This document shows, piece after piece, positions 45,409 through 54,988 of a stretch of DNA of 64,000 bases. A program made the position numbers and the translations under genes. How positions within the stretch are numbered: the stretch's first letter is position 1; every line of letters begins with the position of its first letter. The DNA is from JANXUF01 sp043747685. GTDB lineage: Bacteria > Actinomycetota > Acidimicrobiia > Acidimicrobiales > Ilumatobacteraceae. The notes under the pieces were generated by a model, which saw only the letters and a list, made by a program, of their open reading frames with translations, had not been told where the DNA came from and searched no databases. The stretch covers positions 1 through 64,000 of the forward strand of contig JAYTOR010000133.1 in NCBI GenBank assembly GCA_043747685.1, written 5' to 3'.

Positions 45409-47316
45409 GTGAGCCGCTTCCTCGACACCCTTGCTGCGCGACCATTGCTCTTCGACGGGGCGATGGGTTCGATGCTGTACGAAAGCGGTGTCTTCCACAC
45501 CCATTCGTACGACGAGTTGAATCTCTCGCGGCCGGAACTGATCGCCGACATCCACCGCCAGTACCGGGCTGCAGGCGCCGACATCCTCGAGACGAACACG
45601 TTCGGGGCCAACCGTCTGATGCTCAGCCGCTATGGTCACGGCAATCTCGTCGGCGAGATCAACCGTGCGGGCGTCGCTCTGGCGCGGTCGGCGGGCGACG
45701 GCGCGTTCATTGCCGGCTCCGTCGGTCCGAGTGGCGTCGACTTCACGTCGGTCGGCGCCGACGAACGGATTGCGGCAATCGCCTCGCTGCGCGAGCAGAT
45801 CGAGGAGCTGTCATCGACCGACATCGACCTCTTGATTTTCGAGACCTTCCATTCGATCGACGAGTTGCAGGCTGCGCTGTCCTCCGCTCGCGATGTCGCT
45901 GCTTCGTTGCCGCGCATCGCACAACTGGTGTTCGAATCTGGCACGTCGATCGACGGCCAGATCGCACCAGAAGACGTCGCACTACGGCTGATCGCTGCCG
46001 GCGCCGACGTCGTCGGTGCCAATTGCGGGTCGGGGCCACCAGAGTTGTACGAAGTCGGTAGACGGATGGTTGCTGCCGGTGCGCCGGTGTCGATCCAGCC
46101 CAATGCCGGGCTGCCGAGCTTCGTCGACGGCCGTTCGCTGTACATCACCAATCCGGAACATTTCGGCGTGTTCGCGCGGCGCATGCTGAAGTCCGGTGTG
46201 CGGCTCATCGGCGGCTGCTGCGGCACGACCCCCGAACATGTGCGTTCGATGCTCGGTGCCACCCGCATGATGGGTGCCGGAGCGAGCAGGCCGACGGCGA
46301 TCGCCGGGATCTACGAGACCGAGCGCAACGTCGGACCGGCTGGCGTCTCCACCTCGCTCGCAACCGGCGCTCCTGCAGCGCTCGTCCCGCTCGCCGAACG
46401 GAGCCGCCTCGGCAGACGCATCGCCAGCGGCGAGTTCGCCGTCTCTGTCGAGCTGAGCGCGCCGAGCGGGACGAATACCGATGCCGCACTCGCCCAGATC
46501 CGTTCGGCGCTGGCCGCTGGCATCGACGTGATCAACGTCGCCGATGGCCCACGGGCGACGTCGCGTATGTCGAACATGGCGTTTTGCGCCGGGGCGATCG
46601 CCACGACGGCCGCCGAGCCGATTCTGCATGTCTGCTGCCGCGATCGCAACTACCTCGGGCTCGTCGCTCATCTGCTCGGTGCTCACGCCCTCGGCATCCG
46701 CAACCTCGTCGTCATCACCGGTGACCCGCCGAAGATGGGCGACTATCCGTTTGCCACGCCGGTGTACGACGTCGATTCGATTGGTTTGCTGGAGATTGCC
46801 AGCGCGATGAACGCCGGATTCGACCCGACCGGAAAGCAGCTCGACGGTGCGACGTCATTCGTGCTTGCAACTGGAGCAGAGCCGGCGGCGGCCGACCGCG
46901 ACCGCGAACTCGAACGCCTGGCGTTGAAACAGGCTGCCGGTGCCGAACTCGTCATGACGCAACCGGTCTACGACCCGCAGACGCTTGCATCGTTCCTCGA
47001 GGATGCAGCGCCCCTCGGTCTGCCGATCATGGTCGGCCTGCTGCCACTGGCATCGTCGCGCAACGCCGAATTCCTGCATCACGAGGTACCGGGAATGCAG
47101 ATCCCGCAGACGATACGCGATCGAATGGCTCGGGTCGGTTCTGGGCCTGCCGGCAGAGCCGAAGGCATCGCCATCGCCCGAGAAGCACTCGACGGCGCGC
47201 AGGGCAGCGTCGCCGGGGCCTACATCATGCCGCCCTTCAACCGCATCGATTCCGCCGTTGCGATCCTCGACGTCGTGCGCGGCGGTCGGTGGTCACCGGG
47301 CAGTACGAGCAACTGA
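45409..47316 (+). CDS. Bifunctional homocysteine S-methyltransferase / methylenetetrahydrofolate reductase
   Basis: 635 aa from GTG 45409. N-terminal half is a homocysteine S-methyltransferase (LLFDGAMGSML, ANCGSGP and GGCCGTTPEHV, giving the Cys...CysCys zinc site); C-terminal half is a MetF-type MTHFR (ISGE-like EFAVSVELSAPSG..., NVADGP, LVVITGDPP, ELVMTQPVYDP). The fusion, like Bacillus YitJ, couples methyl-THF formation to methionine synthesis. Domain split near residue 330. The next gene overlaps its last 28 bp. Upstream gap of 112 bp showed no riboswitch. Confidence 0.92.
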   Translation: MSRFLDTLAARPLLFDGAMGSMLYESGVFHTHSYDELNLSRPELIADIHRQYRAAGADILETNTFGANRLMLSRYGHGNLVGEINRAGVALARSAGDGAFIAGSVGPSGVDFTSVGADERIAAIASLREQIEELSSTDIDLLIFETFHSIDELQAALSSARDVAASLPRIAQLVFESGTSIDGQIAPEDVALRLIAAGADVVGANCGSGPPELYEVGRRMVAAGAPVSIQPNAGLPSFVDGRSLYITNPEHFGVFARRMLKSGVRLIGGCCGTTPEHVRSMLGATRMMGAGASRPTAIAGIYETERNVGPAGVSTSLATGAPAALVPLAERSRLGRRIASGEFAVSVELSAPSGTNTDAALAQIRSALAAGIDVINVADGPRATSRMSNMAFCAGAIATTAAEPILHVCCRDRNYLGLVAHLLGAHALGIRNLVVITGDPPKMGDYPFATPVYDVDSIGLLEIASAMNAGFDPTGKQLDGATSFVLATGAEPAAADRDRELERLALKQAAGAELVMTQPVYDPQTLASFLEDAAPLGLPIMVGLLPLASSRNAEFLHHEVPGMQIPQTIRDRMARVGSGPAGRAEGIAIAREALDGAQGSVAGAYIMPPFNRIDSAVAILDVVRGGRWSPGSTSN

Positions 47317-49142
47317 CGCCAAGCGTGAGGATCGATCCAGGGCCGCCTCCGAGCACTGCTCGGCACCTGCTCGGCAGCCTCGTCGAACTCGGCAACCCGC
47401 ACGGAGAACAACTCGATCTGCTGGTCGACGAGGTCGATTGGCTGAAGGTACCCGCCGGTCAGCGGTTGTTCACGATGGGCGAGCCGGGCGACGGGATGTA
47501 TGCGTTGTTCGAAGGCCGTGTCCGCTTCCTCATCGAGAACGAGACCGGTGGGTACGTCACGTGGGAACTCGACGCCGTCGGTGTTTTCGGTGAGGGCGCG
47601 CTGCTCACAGGGGAGGGCCGCTCACGTACTGCTGTCGTCGTCCGAGATGCGCTGCTGGCACGTCTCCCACCGGCGCGGTTCGACGAATTGGCTGCCTCTG
47701 CGCCCGGCGTCGCCCTCGCCGTCGCCAAACGGGTGGCTCGCAGGACCGTGTTTCAGACTCAGCCGTCACAGGAGCGGCTGTCGAGACACATCACCCTGAT
47801 CGCGCCATCGCTGCCTTCGGCCAGGTTGGAGGGAATTGTCGAGGCGATCGTCGCCGCCGACCAGCCGCGCCGCAGGCCGACCGTTATCCGCGGTGACGAC
47901 CTGGACGAGCCGGCGCTGACCAGTCTGCTCGCCTCCGGAGCAGGCAACCATGCTGAGTCCGCCGGGCCGGTTCGATCGGCTCATCTGAAGTCGCACGACG
48001 TGCTCGTCGTCCTCGGTGGCGAACATCACCATCTCGCCGAAACGGCGTTGCGCCAGAGCGACCAGGTCTATGTCGTCGTCGATCCTCGGTACTTCGAGGA
48101 TCTCCGGCCGATCGCCGATTTCGTTCGGACCGGTATCGACCCGCTTGCCGCGCCGACCGTCGAACTCGTACTGCTCCACCCGAGCGGCACCGGTGATGCC
48201 ATCGGCACATCGAAATGGTTGTCCGCCGGTCATTTCCAGTCGCATCACCATGTTCGCGATGGAGACGGAACAGACCTTCGTCGGCTGGCTCGCCACGTCG
48301 GCGGACGGGCGGTCGGTCTCGTGCTCGGCGGAGGCGGCGCGAAGGGCCTCGCCCATCTCGGCGTTATCAGGGCAATGAACGAACTCGGTATACCGATCGA
48401 CGCTGTCGGAGGATCGAGTATGGGAGCAATCGTCGGGGCGCAATGCGCCTTCGGCCGGTCATGGCAACAGATCTACGAGCAGGCCGAACAGCGCTGGGAC
48501 AGTTGGCGGCTGCGGCTCGACCTCACGGTGCCGACGGTCTCCGTCTTTTCTGGACGCCGCAGCCGACGTATCTTCGAAGAGACCTTCGGAACGAGTGATC
48601 TCGAGGATTCGTGGCTGCCGTTCTTCTGCACGACGGTCGACCTCAGTACGTTCTCGCTGACGATCCATCAGCGCGGCCCGACGGCGCAGTGGGTCAGGGC
48701 GAGCGCCAGCGCGCCCGGTATGTGGCCGCCAGTCGTCGACGACATCGGCCATCTGCACATCGACGGTGGGCAGCTGAACAACGTGCCGACGGACGTGATG
48801 CGCCAACATCACACCGGACCGATCATCGCCGTCGACGTCTTCGCCAAGCAGTCGGCAATGGTGCTCTCGCCAGGAGCCGAGCCTGCCGTCGGAATGCGCC
48901 ATTTCTGGCGGCGCCGAACTCGCGAGCATTTCCCGGGTCTCGCCGACACCATCAGCCGGGTCGCGCTCCTCGGCAGCCTGCAACATCAGGTCGCCGCCAG
49001 GGATTACGCCGAGGTCTATCTCACCCCCGATCTCAGCGGTGTCGGGTTCAGCAGCTTCGACAGAATCGAACAGGCCGTCAGCATCGGATACCAGCAGGCA
49101 ATCGAGGCGCTCCGCCCGCTCGCCGGCGAACTCGGAGACTGA
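47289..49142 (+). CDS. Cyclic-nucleotide-binding patatin-like phospholipase (NTE family)
   Basis: 617 aa. N-terminal cNMP-binding domain (about 40-140: GEPGDGMYALFEGRV, VFGEGALLTGEGRSRTAVV), a middle Rossmann-like region as in neuropathy target esterase, then a patatin domain: oxyanion loop LGGGGAKGLAHLGVI, nucleophile GGSSMG, and DGGQLNNVP giving the catalytic Asp. Resembles Rv2565 of mycobacteria. Acts as a lysophospholipase. GTG 47289 is shown; GTG 47325 is possible. Overlaps the preceding gene. Confidence 0.9.
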   Translation: MVTGQYEQLTPSVRIDPGPPPSTARHLLGSLVELGNPHGEQLDLLVDEVDWLKVPAGQRLFTMGEPGDGMYALFEGRVRFLIENETGGYVTWELDAVGVFGEGALLTGEGRSRTAVVVRDALLARLPPARFDELAASAPGVALAVAKRVARRTVFQTQPSQERLSRHITLIAPSLPSARLEGIVEAIVAADQPRRRPTVIRGDDLDEPALTSLLASGAGNHAESAGPVRSAHLKSHDVLVVLGGEHHHLAETALRQSDQVYVVVDPRYFEDLRPIADFVRTGIDPLAAPTVELVLLHPSGTGDAIGTSKWLSAGHFQSHHHVRDGDGTDLRRLARHVGGRAVGLVLGGGGAKGLAHLGVIRAMNELGIPIDAVGGSSMGAIVGAQCAFGRSWQQIYEQAEQRWDSWRLRLDLTVPTVSVFSGRRSRRIFEETFGTSDLEDSWLPFFCTTVDLSTFSLTIHQRGPTAQWVRASASAPGMWPPVVDDIGHLHIDGGQLNNVPTDVMRQHHTGPIIAVDVFAKQSAMVLSPGAEPAVGMRHFWRRRTREHFPGLADTISRVALLGSLQHQVAARDYAEVYLTPDLSGVGFSSFDRIEQAVSIGYQQAIEALRPLAGELGD

Positions 49143-49442
49143 CCGGCTGCAGATACGCCTACGAGCGAGGGTCGATGCCCTGCGATCCAGCGCCCGCCGT
49201 GAACGATTCGAATGCAGTCACGTTGGACGAATCGCTATGTCGACGCCTCCGTCCCTGGCACCGCACGGCTTTCGCCACGACAATGCTCACATCGATGGAA
49301 CGCAACGCTATTGTGATCGAGGCGGTCGGCGGGGCGGGCGTTTCGTCGGGCAGAGAAAGGTTGCGGTCGGCGAGATGAACGGCGGTATACGGTGGACCCT
49401 GGCGAAAGTTCCGCGTCTAGAGTGCGTGAATGATCAGGTGGC
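49143..49442. promoter_or_regulatory. 300-bp intergenic leader before the sugar transferase gene
   Basis: No gene recognised. TAGAGT at 49418-49423 is a possible -10 box 20 bp before the start; no clear -35 is visible. Short frames on both strands look like chance openings. Confidence 0.3.
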
Positions 49443-50954
49443 ATGGCGGAAACGACGATGATGGACGCTGGGTACGTTCCAGCTGACATCGTCGAAGCGG
49501 AGGCGCAGTACCGGCGCGGCCCGCTGCGCCCCGAGCAACTGCTCAGCGTTCGCAAACGTCAGGGCCGCCGATTGGGCGCGCACGGTTTCCGGGCCTTCGA
49601 TGTGCTGTTCCTCTCGGTCGCTACAGCAGTCGCCATTCGGCTACTGATCGAGCAGCCGTTGCTGAGCACGACCGTCGGCGAGGATCTCCCATTCGTCATC
49701 GGAGCGCTCATCCTCGTCAGGCTGCTGCGTTCTGCTGGGCTCTACCTATTCGGGCGCAACGAGCGCCTCGCCAGTCATGCCGCACGGCTCGTCGCCTGCA
49801 TCTTCGGGGCGATGCTGGCGTGGGTCACCACTCGCGGGCTGATCGGTGGGACGCAGATGAGCATCCGCCGATCCCTCAGGTGGGCTGCGGTCTGTGGCCT
49901 CGGATTAACGGCGTTGCATCTCATATGGTGGCTGATCGTCAAACGATGGCGACGTCAGGGGTGGCTGACGCCGAACGTCGTGATCGTCGGTGCCACTACA
50001 CATGCCGAGGGTCTGATCATGGAGGCGATCACCAGCACCGATATGCACGTACTGGGAATTTTCGACGACCGAGCAGCGAGATCACCGAAGGCAGTGCTCG
50101 GGGTGCCGGTACTCGGCGACACCGACGCCTTGTTGAGCCACAAGATCACGCCGTTCGTCGACCTCATCGTCGTCGCCGTCGACCCGCTGGCGACTGAACG
50201 GGTCAGGGCGATCACCGCCAGATTGGCAGTCCTGCCGAATCCGGTCACGCTGATCTTCGATCCGCACAATGCCGCCGAACGGGCAACGGCGATCGCTCAA
50301 CTCGCCGACGCTCCGCTGTCGCCGCTCAATCTCACCACCGACACCGACCGCAAGGCGTTTGCAAAGCGCGTGCAGGACCTCGTGATCGGTGTGCCGATGC
50401 TGATCGTGTTGGCACCGTTGCTGGTCCTGGTTGCGCTTGCGGTGCGTCTGGACAGTGCGGGGCCAGTCTTCTTCCGCCAGCGCCGCCATGGCTTCAACAA
50501 CGAGGAGATCAACGTCTGGAAGTTCCGTTCGATGCGCCACGCAGCAGCAGACGCCAAGGCTGAACGACAGGTGACCGCCAACGATGACCGCGTGACGCGT
50601 GTCGGCAGGTTCCTACGCTCGACGAGTCTCGACGAGTTGCCGCAGTTGTTCAACGTGATACGCGGCGAGATGTCGCTCGTCGGCCCCCGGCCGCACGCCA
50701 TCGGGATGAAGACGGGCGACGTCGAATCGGCCCGCCTGGTCGCCGAATATGCCCACCGCCACCGGATCAAGCCTGGCATGACGGGTTGGGCGGCGATCAA
50801 GGGTTCGAGAGGCCCGCTGAACGAGGCGGCCGAGGTCAGTAAGCGCGTCGCCCTCGACGTCGACTACATCGACCGCCAATCGTTCTGGCTCGACCTCAAC
50901 ATCATGGTGCGCACGGTCCCCGGCATGCTCGGCGACCGTCACGCCGTCCGCTGA
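49443..50954 (+). CDS. Polyprenyl-phosphate sugar-1-phosphate transferase (exopolysaccharide initiating)
   Basis: 503 aa. Four hydrophobic segments (about 50-180), a CoA-binding-like Rossmann domain (VVIVGATTHAEG, IFDDRAA), one re-entrant hydrophobic helix (VIGVPMLIVLAPLLVLVALAV) and the bacterial sugar transferase core: GPVFFRQRRHGFNNEEINVWKFRSM, STSLDELPQLFNVIRGEMSLVGPRP. WbaP/WcaJ type: moves a sugar-phosphate to undecaprenyl phosphate to begin capsule or EPS. No other EPS gene follows, except the acyltransferase 1.7 kb on. Confidence 0.92.
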   Translation: MAETTMMDAGYVPADIVEAEAQYRRGPLRPEQLLSVRKRQGRRLGAHGFRAFDVLFLSVATAVAIRLLIEQPLLSTTVGEDLPFVIGALILVRLLRSAGLYLFGRNERLASHAARLVACIFGAMLAWVTTRGLIGGTQMSIRRSLRWAAVCGLGLTALHLIWWLIVKRWRRQGWLTPNVVIVGATTHAEGLIMEAITSTDMHVLGIFDDRAARSPKAVLGVPVLGDTDALLSHKITPFVDLIVVAVDPLATERVRAITARLAVLPNPVTLIFDPHNAAERATAIAQLADAPLSPLNLTTDTDRKAFAKRVQDLVIGVPMLIVLAPLLVLVALAVRLDSAGPVFFRQRRHGFNNEEINVWKFRSMRHAAADAKAERQVTANDDRVTRVGRFLRSTSLDELPQLFNVIRGEMSLVGPRPHAIGMKTGDVESARLVAEYAHRHRIKPGMTGWAAIKGSRGPLNEAAEVSKRVALDVDYIDRQSFWLDLNIMVRTVPGMLGDRHAVR

Positions 50955-50967
50955 CGCTCGTCGCTGG

Positions 50968-51366
50968 TCACGCCGACGGTGAATCTGCCACGTAGCACAG
51001 ACAGAATGGGTGCCCGGCAGGATCGAGATAGACGCGGAATGTCGTACCCGGCTGGACGTCGGCCTTGCGGGCACCGATGGCGAGCACGGCGGCCTCACCC
51101 GCATCGAGGTCTGGCACGTCGAAGTCGAGGTGTAGTTGCTGCGGATGGTCGGCGCTCGGCCATGACGGAGGCTGGAAATCATTCGACAGTTGGAAGGCGA
51201 GCGTCGCGCCTGCAGGCGCCTTCAGCTGTACCCAATCCTCGGTTCCGTCCCAACCGCTGTCATCATCTGCGACCTCCCACCCGGTGATCGACGCATAGAA
51301 CCTTGCGAGGGCCAGCGGGTCGGGACAGTCGAGGGCGACGAGGCTGAGGCGGGCAATTGCGGTCAT
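50968..51366 (-). CDS. VOC-family (glyoxalase/dioxygenase) protein
   Basis: 132 aa from ATG 51366. Two betaalphabetabetabeta modules: FYASITGWEVADDDSG and LHLDFDVPDLDAGEAAVLAIG, ending in YLDPAGHPFCLC, typical of the actinobacterial VOC family. Metal ligands (His, Glu) not certain. Activity unknown. Convergent with the sugar transferase 13 bp away. Confidence 0.85.
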   Translation of the reverse strand: MTAIARLSLVALDCPDPLALARFYASITGWEVADDDSGWDGTEDWVQLKAPAGATLAFQLSNDFQPPSWPSADHPQQLHLDFDVPDLDAGEAAVLAIGARKADVQPGTTFRVYLDPAGHPFCLCYVADSPSA

Positions 51367-51408
51367 CAGCGCAACGTACCCCGGGTAGCGATGCACCACT
51401 AGCATCAT

Positions 51409-52638
51409 GTGATCTCCACGGTGCCGGCTCCCGCAGATCGGCTGATCCGTCCACGATGGGCGACCGTCGCGACATTCGGGGTCAACGGAGTATTGACCGG
51501 ATCGTTCGCCTCGCGCATTCCGGCACTGAAATCCACGCTGCACCTGACCGACTCCGTCCTCGGACGAACACTGTTCGCCATTGCCGTCGGTTCGCTCGCC
51601 TCGTTGCAGGTCGCCGGTTGGGTCGTGCGTCGTCTCGGTAGTCGCCACGGTTCGGGGGTCGGCGCAACGGCGACAGTCGCTGGTTTGGCAATCACCGGAG
51701 CGACCGGTGAATTGGCGATCGTCGCCGTGGGGCTCTTCGTCTACGGTGCGGGGCTCAGCCTGCTCGATGTGGCGATGAACAGCCAGGCGGTACTCGTCGA
51801 GCAGTCGTACCGGAGGCCGATCATGAGCTCGTTCCACGCCATGTACAGCGCCGGAGCGTTGCTCGGAGCCGCAGCCGGAGCGTTTGCAGCCCACGTTCAT
51901 TTCGGGCAGCAGGCGCAATACGTCCTCGTCGCCGTGATCGGCTTCGTCTTGTTGATGTCGGCGATCTCGTCGATGAACCCGACGGACGACGTGCCCGCCT
52001 CGACGGACGCGCCGCTCGCCGTTGACCGGGCGACGCCGGCGCCGACCTCGAGTCCGTCACGACGTGTCCCGAGGACGATCATGATCTTTGGGGCCATCGC
52101 CTTCGCCGGGCTGCTCAGCGAGGGAGCATCTGCGGACTGGAGCGGTGTACACCTGCGGGACTCCCTTCACTGGACGGAGAGCGCCGCCGCTCGCGGCTTC
52201 GTCGTCTTCCAGTTGTTCATGACGATCGGCAGGACGATCGGTGACCGCGTCATTGCCGCGCTCGGCCCTCGTCGCACGCTGACGAACGCATCAGCGCTCG
52301 CGGCAGCCGGCTTCGCCGTCGGATTGGCGACGCACAACGGCTGGATGTTCGTCGCCGGTCTCGGCACCCTCGGTTTGGGACTGTCGGTGATCGTGCCGGT
52401 GGTATTCAGCGCGGCAGCCGCACAACGGGGTGACACCGGCGCGGCGATCGCCAGGGTCTCGACGATCGGCTACGCCGGCTTTCTGGTCGGCCCGCCACTG
52501 CTCGGGCAGCTCGCACAATGGTCGTCGACGGGATGGGCGTTGGCAGTGTTGCCGGTGCTCTGCGCGATGTCCGGCGTGTTGACGCTGGTCGTCTTCCCAC
52601 GATCGACTCCTCTCGCTGTTCCGGCGAACGGGGCGTAA
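51409..52638 (+). CDS. MFS transporter (YbjJ/fucose-permease-like)
   Basis: 409 aa, GTG start at 51409; a GTG four codons later is possible. Twelve helices; N-terminal FGVNGVLTGSFASRIPALKSTLHL, and LLSEGASADWSGVHLRD near the middle, a hallmark of the YbjJ subgroup. Hydrophilic central loop at 178-205. Solute unknown. Divergent from the VOC gene. Confidence 0.87.
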   Translation: MISTVPAPADRLIRPRWATVATFGVNGVLTGSFASRIPALKSTLHLTDSVLGRTLFAIAVGSLASLQVAGWVVRRLGSRHGSGVGATATVAGLAITGATGELAIVAVGLFVYGAGLSLLDVAMNSQAVLVEQSYRRPIMSSFHAMYSAGALLGAAAGAFAAHVHFGQQAQYVLVAVIGFVLLMSAISSMNPTDDVPASTDAPLAVDRATPAPTSSPSRRVPRTIMIFGAIAFAGLLSEGASADWSGVHLRDSLHWTESAAARGFVVFQLFMTIGRTIGDRVIAALGPRRTLTNASALAAAGFAVGLATHNGWMFVAGLGTLGLGLSVIVPVVFSAAAAQRGDTGAAIARVSTIGYAGFLVGPPLLGQLAQWSSTGWALAVLPVLCAMSGVLTLVVFPRSTPLAVPANGA

Positions 52639-52700
52639 CGAGTCGGGTATCCACGCCCGGTTCGGGGACCCGCTGATCCATCGACGATGCATAGCTGACG

Positions 52701-54899
52701 ATGGTCGGCACGGCTACCCTCGATGCAGTCATGGCACCCGTATCGGCAGCACGGTCAGCGACGGGCGCGCAGCCGATCGCAGTCCCGAAACGCCGTGGTC
52801 GCACCCCGTATCTGCCCGGCCTCGACGGTCTACGTGCGCTCGCCGTCGTCGCCGTCATGCTGTATCACGCCAACCACGGATGGCTGCCTGGCGGATTCCT
52901 CGGCGTCGAGGTCTTCTTCGTGATCAGCGGCTATCTCATCACGCTGTTGATGATCGGCGAACACGAGCGCGACGGCCGCGTCAGCCTGCGGCAGTTCTGG
53001 ATCAGGCGGTTTCGTCGCCTGCTCCCAGCGCTCTACGTCATGTTGTCGGCGCTCGCCATCTACATGGCGGTCACGGCGATGCGCGCCAGGGGCAGGACAC
53101 GCGGCGACTTCATCGGGGCGATCGCCTACGGCAGTAACTGGTATCAGATCTTCGTCGGCCAGGGATACTCGGCCGGCGAGGCGTTCGTGCCGCTCCGGCA
53201 TCTGTGGTCGCTGGCCGTCGAGGAGCAGTTCTACCTGCTGTGGCCGTTGGTCATGTGGCTGCTGCTACGTCGCGGTCGCGACGCGCTGCCACGCATCGGA
53301 CTGTGGCTCGCCGGCGTGTCCGCGGCGATTGCCGTCGTCGTCGGGGTCCTGTTCGTCAGCGGTGACGTCGACGACATTGCCAACTGCGCGCTGAATTCGC
53401 GGGGCTACTGGCACCTCGCAGAGCGGTGCATCAGCATCAACGACACGCTCTACCTGTCGACGTTCAGCCGCGCCGGCGGGTTGCTCCTCGGTGCAGCGAT
53501 GGCAATGCTGTGGCGTCCGCAGTCGATCATGCGCGGGCCGTTGAAGGACAAGCATCTGCTCCTCGACGGTCTGGCGATCATCGGGCTCTTCGGTCTCGCA
53601 GCGCTCGTCCGATTGCTTTGGCTCAGCGAGTTCGGACACAACTTCGGCACCAGATTCAACCCGTGGCTGTTCCGCGGCGGATTCTTGCTCGCCGGCATCT
53701 GCACGCTGCTGCTGATCAGCGCCACCACCCATCGACGATCGTGGGTCGCCAAGGCGCTCGGCAACCCGCTGTTCCGCTGGGTCGGAACGCGCAGCTACGG
53801 GCTGTATCTGTTTCATTGGCCGATCTACCAGATCATCCGCAAGGAAGCCGGAGTCACGCTCAACTGGGGCCAGTTCGCGTTGGCGATGGTGATCACCGTA
53901 CCGCTCACCGAGGTGAGCTACCGGTTCGTCGAAACTCCGATTCGTCAAGGGGCGATCAGCAGACTGTGGACCGGCCGCAAACTCCGCGGCAGCGCAATCG
54001 GCGAACGCCGCCGTCGTCAGCGGGCCATCGGGGCGTCGGTACTACTGGCGCTGATCGGCTTCGCAACGGTCAGCATGGCCACGGCGAAGAACAGTTGCGT
54101 CGGCGCCGTCGATTGCCAACAGTCGGCGATTGCGAGCGGTGGGAATCCCCTCGGCCTCGACCCTGTCACTATCGCTACGCAGTCGACAGTGGCGACCACT
54201 GCTGCGCCTGTCGCCTCGCAGACGACTGCAGCGACCACGATCACGAACGCTCAACCGGGCGACACGACCGCACCAACCGTCATCGCCGTCGCCCCACCGA
54301 CCGAAGCGCCGACAGCGGTCCCGACGGCACCCCCTTTCGAGTCGATTCCTCCGTACGCCATCGGCGAATCGGTGATGCAGGGCGCGATCCCGAACCTGCA
54401 GGCCGGCGGGTTCAGCGTCAACGCCGAAAAAGGTCGCGGAGGTGCCGTCGTCATCCAGGTGCTCATGCTGCTCCAGCAACGAAACCAGATCGGGCCGATC
54501 CTACTGATCCAGGTCGGTACGAATGGCACCGTCACCGACGCCGAGTTCGATCAGATGATGGCGATCATCGGCTCGCGGTCAACCGTCTATTTCATGACGG
54601 TCCGCGCACCGCGCGACTACATCGCACCGAACAACGCCAGAATCGTTGCGCTTCCAAGCCGCTATCCGAACGTCAAGATCATCGACTGGGCGACGGCTTC
54701 CAACGGGATCGCAACGCTGCTCTGCGGTGGAGCCGACCAGCAGACGCACATCTCGTGTAGCCCGGTCGCCGCCCAGGTCTACGCCAATCTGATCTTCAAG
54801 GCCGTCGGCTTCAAGGACAAGGTCAAACCGGTCGACACCACGCCACGTACCATTCCCCCTTCGACTGCTCCGCCACCCACGACACCGCCTTCGGCCTGA
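52701..54899 (+). CDS. OafA-type membrane acyltransferase with C-terminal SGNH-like domain
   Basis: 732 aa. Acyltransferase 3 domain with about ten helices: PGLDGLRALAVVAVMLYHA, GGFLGVEVFFVISGYLI, RRFRRLLPAL, LWSLAVEEQFYLLWPL (catalytic His/Glu/Arg neighbourhoods). After a Thr/Ala/Pro linker (about 490-550) comes an SGNH-like domain: AIGESVMQGA (block I with GES rather than GDS), VGTNG (block III), and THISCSPVAAQVYANLI (block V His). Such fusions O-acetylate surface glycans. It ends in a Pro/Thr-rich tail. Confidence 0.88.
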   Translation: MVGTATLDAVMAPVSAARSATGAQPIAVPKRRGRTPYLPGLDGLRALAVVAVMLYHANHGWLPGGFLGVEVFFVISGYLITLLMIGEHERDGRVSLRQFWIRRFRRLLPALYVMLSALAIYMAVTAMRARGRTRGDFIGAIAYGSNWYQIFVGQGYSAGEAFVPLRHLWSLAVEEQFYLLWPLVMWLLLRRGRDALPRIGLWLAGVSAAIAVVVGVLFVSGDVDDIANCALNSRGYWHLAERCISINDTLYLSTFSRAGGLLLGAAMAMLWRPQSIMRGPLKDKHLLLDGLAIIGLFGLAALVRLLWLSEFGHNFGTRFNPWLFRGGFLLAGICTLLLISATTHRRSWVAKALGNPLFRWVGTRSYGLYLFHWPIYQIIRKEAGVTLNWGQFALAMVITVPLTEVSYRFVETPIRQGAISRLWTGRKLRGSAIGERRRRQRAIGASVLLALIGFATVSMATAKNSCVGAVDCQQSAIASGGNPLGLDPVTIATQSTVATTAAPVASQTTAATTITNAQPGDTTAPTVIAVAPPTEAPTAVPTAPPFESIPPYAIGESVMQGAIPNLQAGGFSVNAEKGRGGAVVIQVLMLLQQRNQIGPILLIQVGTNGTVTDAEFDQMMAIIGSRSTVYFMTVRAPRDYIAPNNARIVALPSRYPNVKIIDWATASNGIATLLCGGADQQTHISCSPVAAQVYANLIFKAVGFKDKVKPVDTTPRTIPPSTAPPPTTPPSA

Positions 54900-54927
54900 C
54901 CGATCCCGGGACTCCCCATCGTCAAAC

Positions 54928-54988
54928 ATCGAGTATTTCGCTTCAAACGAGTAGCAAGCCGCCCTACGGCGCGAGCGAAATACTCGAT
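54928..54988. repeat. 15-bp inverted repeat of the AAATACTCGAT motif
   Basis: ATCGAGTATTTCGCT (54928-54942) and its exact complement AGCGAAATACTCGAT (54974-54988), 31 bp apart, between the convergent acyltransferase gene and the Rieske pseudogene (overlapping its last codons). The core GAAATACTCGATCGG also occurs twice before ppc. Could fold as a long-stem terminator, but the stem is AT-rich for this genome. Confidence 0.85.
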
